NCBI GenBank assembly: GCA_010672785.1
Contig: JAAHFX010000001.1
Coordinates: 1-64,000 of the forward strand
Source of the DNA: Sphaerospermopsis sp. SIO1G1
GTDB taxonomy: Bacteria; Cyanobacteriota; Cyanobacteriia; Cyanobacteriales; Nostocaceae
Length of the DNA: 64,000 nt
Direction of reading: 5' to 3'
The first letter of the stretch is position 1. Each line of letters opens with the position of its first letter. This document shows, piece after piece, positions 63,267 through 64,000 of this stretch. Under the pieces are notes generated by a model. It was not told where the DNA came from and searched no databases. It worked only from the letters and a program-made list of their open reading frames with translations. Position numbers and translations under genes: made by a program.

Positions 63267-64000
63267 ATGATGGATGAAAATAAACAAGTAAACAACACTA
63301 GCCAAGAATTAGGCGAACCAACAGAGGTAAAGCAAGCAATGAATAGCGACTCCCCAGCCGAAATTAACTCTCATGAATCCGGTAGCGAAGTGACTGAGCA
63401 TGAGGCCACCCAAGCCAATGTGCCGGGAGAACCTGTACTCACAGACGATGATGCTGTCACTGCTGCAAAAACACCGGAAGTAGATACGGCGGTTTTAGAA
63501 CAACTGACTCAGCAAATTGAGTCTTTAAAAGTACAGCTTGATGATCGTAGTACTCAGTACATGCGGATAGCCGCAGATTTTGAGAATTACCGCAAACGCG
63601 TCTCGAAAGAAAAAGAAGAGATGGATACACAGGTAAAAAGAAATACAATTATGGAATTGTTACCTGTTGTAGATAATTTTGAGCGAGCAAGAGCGCACAT
63701 CAAGCCACAAAATGATGGCGAAATGACAATACACAAAAGTTATCAGGGCGTTTATAAACAATTAGTAGATTGTCTCAAACGTATTGGTGTATCACCAATG
63801 CGCCCAGAGGGGCAAGAGTTTGATCCTAATCTACATGAAGCTGTCATGAGAGAACCTACTGATGAGCATCAGGAAGGAACAGTATTAGAAGAGTTAGTAC
63901 GTGGCTATTTCTTAGGCGATCGCGTACTTCGTCATGCGATGGTCAAAGTAGCCTCTCCCAAAGAAGATACTCCCACAGAAGCAGCAGCAGAATCTAGTGA
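63267..64000 (+). CDS. grpE: GrpE nucleotide exchange factor, 3' end beyond the window
   Basis: A frame open to the window end (at least 244 residues) encoding the co-chaperone that releases ADP from DnaK in the cytoplasm. An acidic, low-complexity N-terminus of about 65 residues is followed by the long coiled-coil ([21 protein letters not shown]) and the GrpE signature ([48 protein letters not shown]). The C-terminal beta-domain ([17 protein letters not shown]) is present, so few residues are missing. Two consecutive ATG codons at 63267 and 63270 are possible starts. dnaK usually follows grpE, but that lies outside. Confidence 0.92.
   Translation, partial: MMDENKQVNNTSQELGEPTEVKQAMNSDSPAEINSHESGSEVTEHEATQANVPGEPVLTDDDAVTAAKTPEVDTAVLEQLTQQIESLKVQLDDRSTQYMRIAADFENYRKRVSKEKEEMDTQVKRNTIMELLPVVDNFERARAHIKPQNDGEMTIHKSYQGVYKQLVDCLKRIGVSPMRPEGQEFDPNLHEAVMREPTDEHQEGTVLEELVRGYFLGDRVLRHAMVKVASPKEDTPTEAAAESS

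Noticed and set aside
63457..63648. Minus-strand frame inside grpE
   Set aside because: It is a shadow of the coding strand of a clear GrpE signature.

Overview
The window looks like a chromosomal segment of a filamentous, probably heterocyst-forming cyanobacterium (Nostocales; Anabaena/Nostoc/Dolichospermum-like). The evidence is A+T-rich DNA, many HIP1 palindromes (GCGATCGC), seven-base tandem repeats between genes, a phycobiliprotein lyase, a probable photosystem II assembly protein, a GUN4-domain kinase, a GH57 glucan-branching enzyme, type IV pilus motor genes and a mycosporine-like amino acid (MAA) cluster. The species cannot be fixed from sequence alone.

Layout. 1-6.7 kb: the 3' end of a natural-product cluster, with an NRPS C-terminus (A-PCP-TE), a PKS-type protein that lacks a KS (AT-ACP-aminotransferase), and two tandem JmjC/cupin-8 hydroxylase-like genes closed by a terminator. 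6.9-9.6 kb: WD40 protein, small secreted Cys-rich protein and a ZnuA-like lipoprotein that may form a metal-related group. 9.6-16 kb: P450, NAD-dependent epimerase-like protein, argD, a K+ channel and a creatininase-family amidohydrolase. 16-30 kb: a segment bounded by an exact long inverted repeat (copies at 15939-16128 and 30252-30428). It holds tRNA-Leu(CAG), an SpoU methyltransferase, a secreted nuclease-like protein, murF, a membrane GTPase, a three-gene deaminase-toxin-like cassette, an SDR, enolase and argC. 30-43 kb: Gfo/Idh/MocA oxidoreductase, SDR plus TetR, txlA next to a NIL-ferredoxin, a vanadium haloperoxidase/RTX fusion, a CpcS lyase next to a HEAT protein, a fasciclin protein and argJ. 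43-49.5 kb: two Ser/Thr kinases, a probable psb35 and the GH57 enzyme. 50-56.4 kb: mysA-mysB-mysC-mysD plus a saccharopine-dehydrogenase-like gene. 56.7-62.5 kb: an unknown protein and pilB-pilT-pilC. The window ends inside grpE.

How the genes work together. mysABCD should turn a sedoheptulose-7-phosphate-derived cyclitol into 4-deoxygadusol, then mycosporine-glycine, then a disubstituted UV-screening MAA. argC, argD and argJ supply ornithine/arginine but lie far apart. pilB/pilT/pilC encode the motor ATPases and platform of the type IV pilus. The NRPS/PKS/cupin genes suggest a hydroxylated, possibly beta-amino-acid-containing peptide, most of whose cluster lies upstream of the window.

The intergenic DNA is unusually rich in structure. 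It carries several MITE-like families with clear terminal inverted repeats, a three-copy element of about 190 bp nested in one of those families with an apparent empty site elsewhere, and heptamer repeats that supply a gene's stop codon and create a false upstream start. No transposase, CRISPR array or rRNA was seen. The most novel-looking items are the deaminase cassette (23.98-25.83 kb), the KS-less AT-ACP-AMT protein, the ZnuA-like protein lacking its first ligand His, and the 14-kb inverted-repeat segment.
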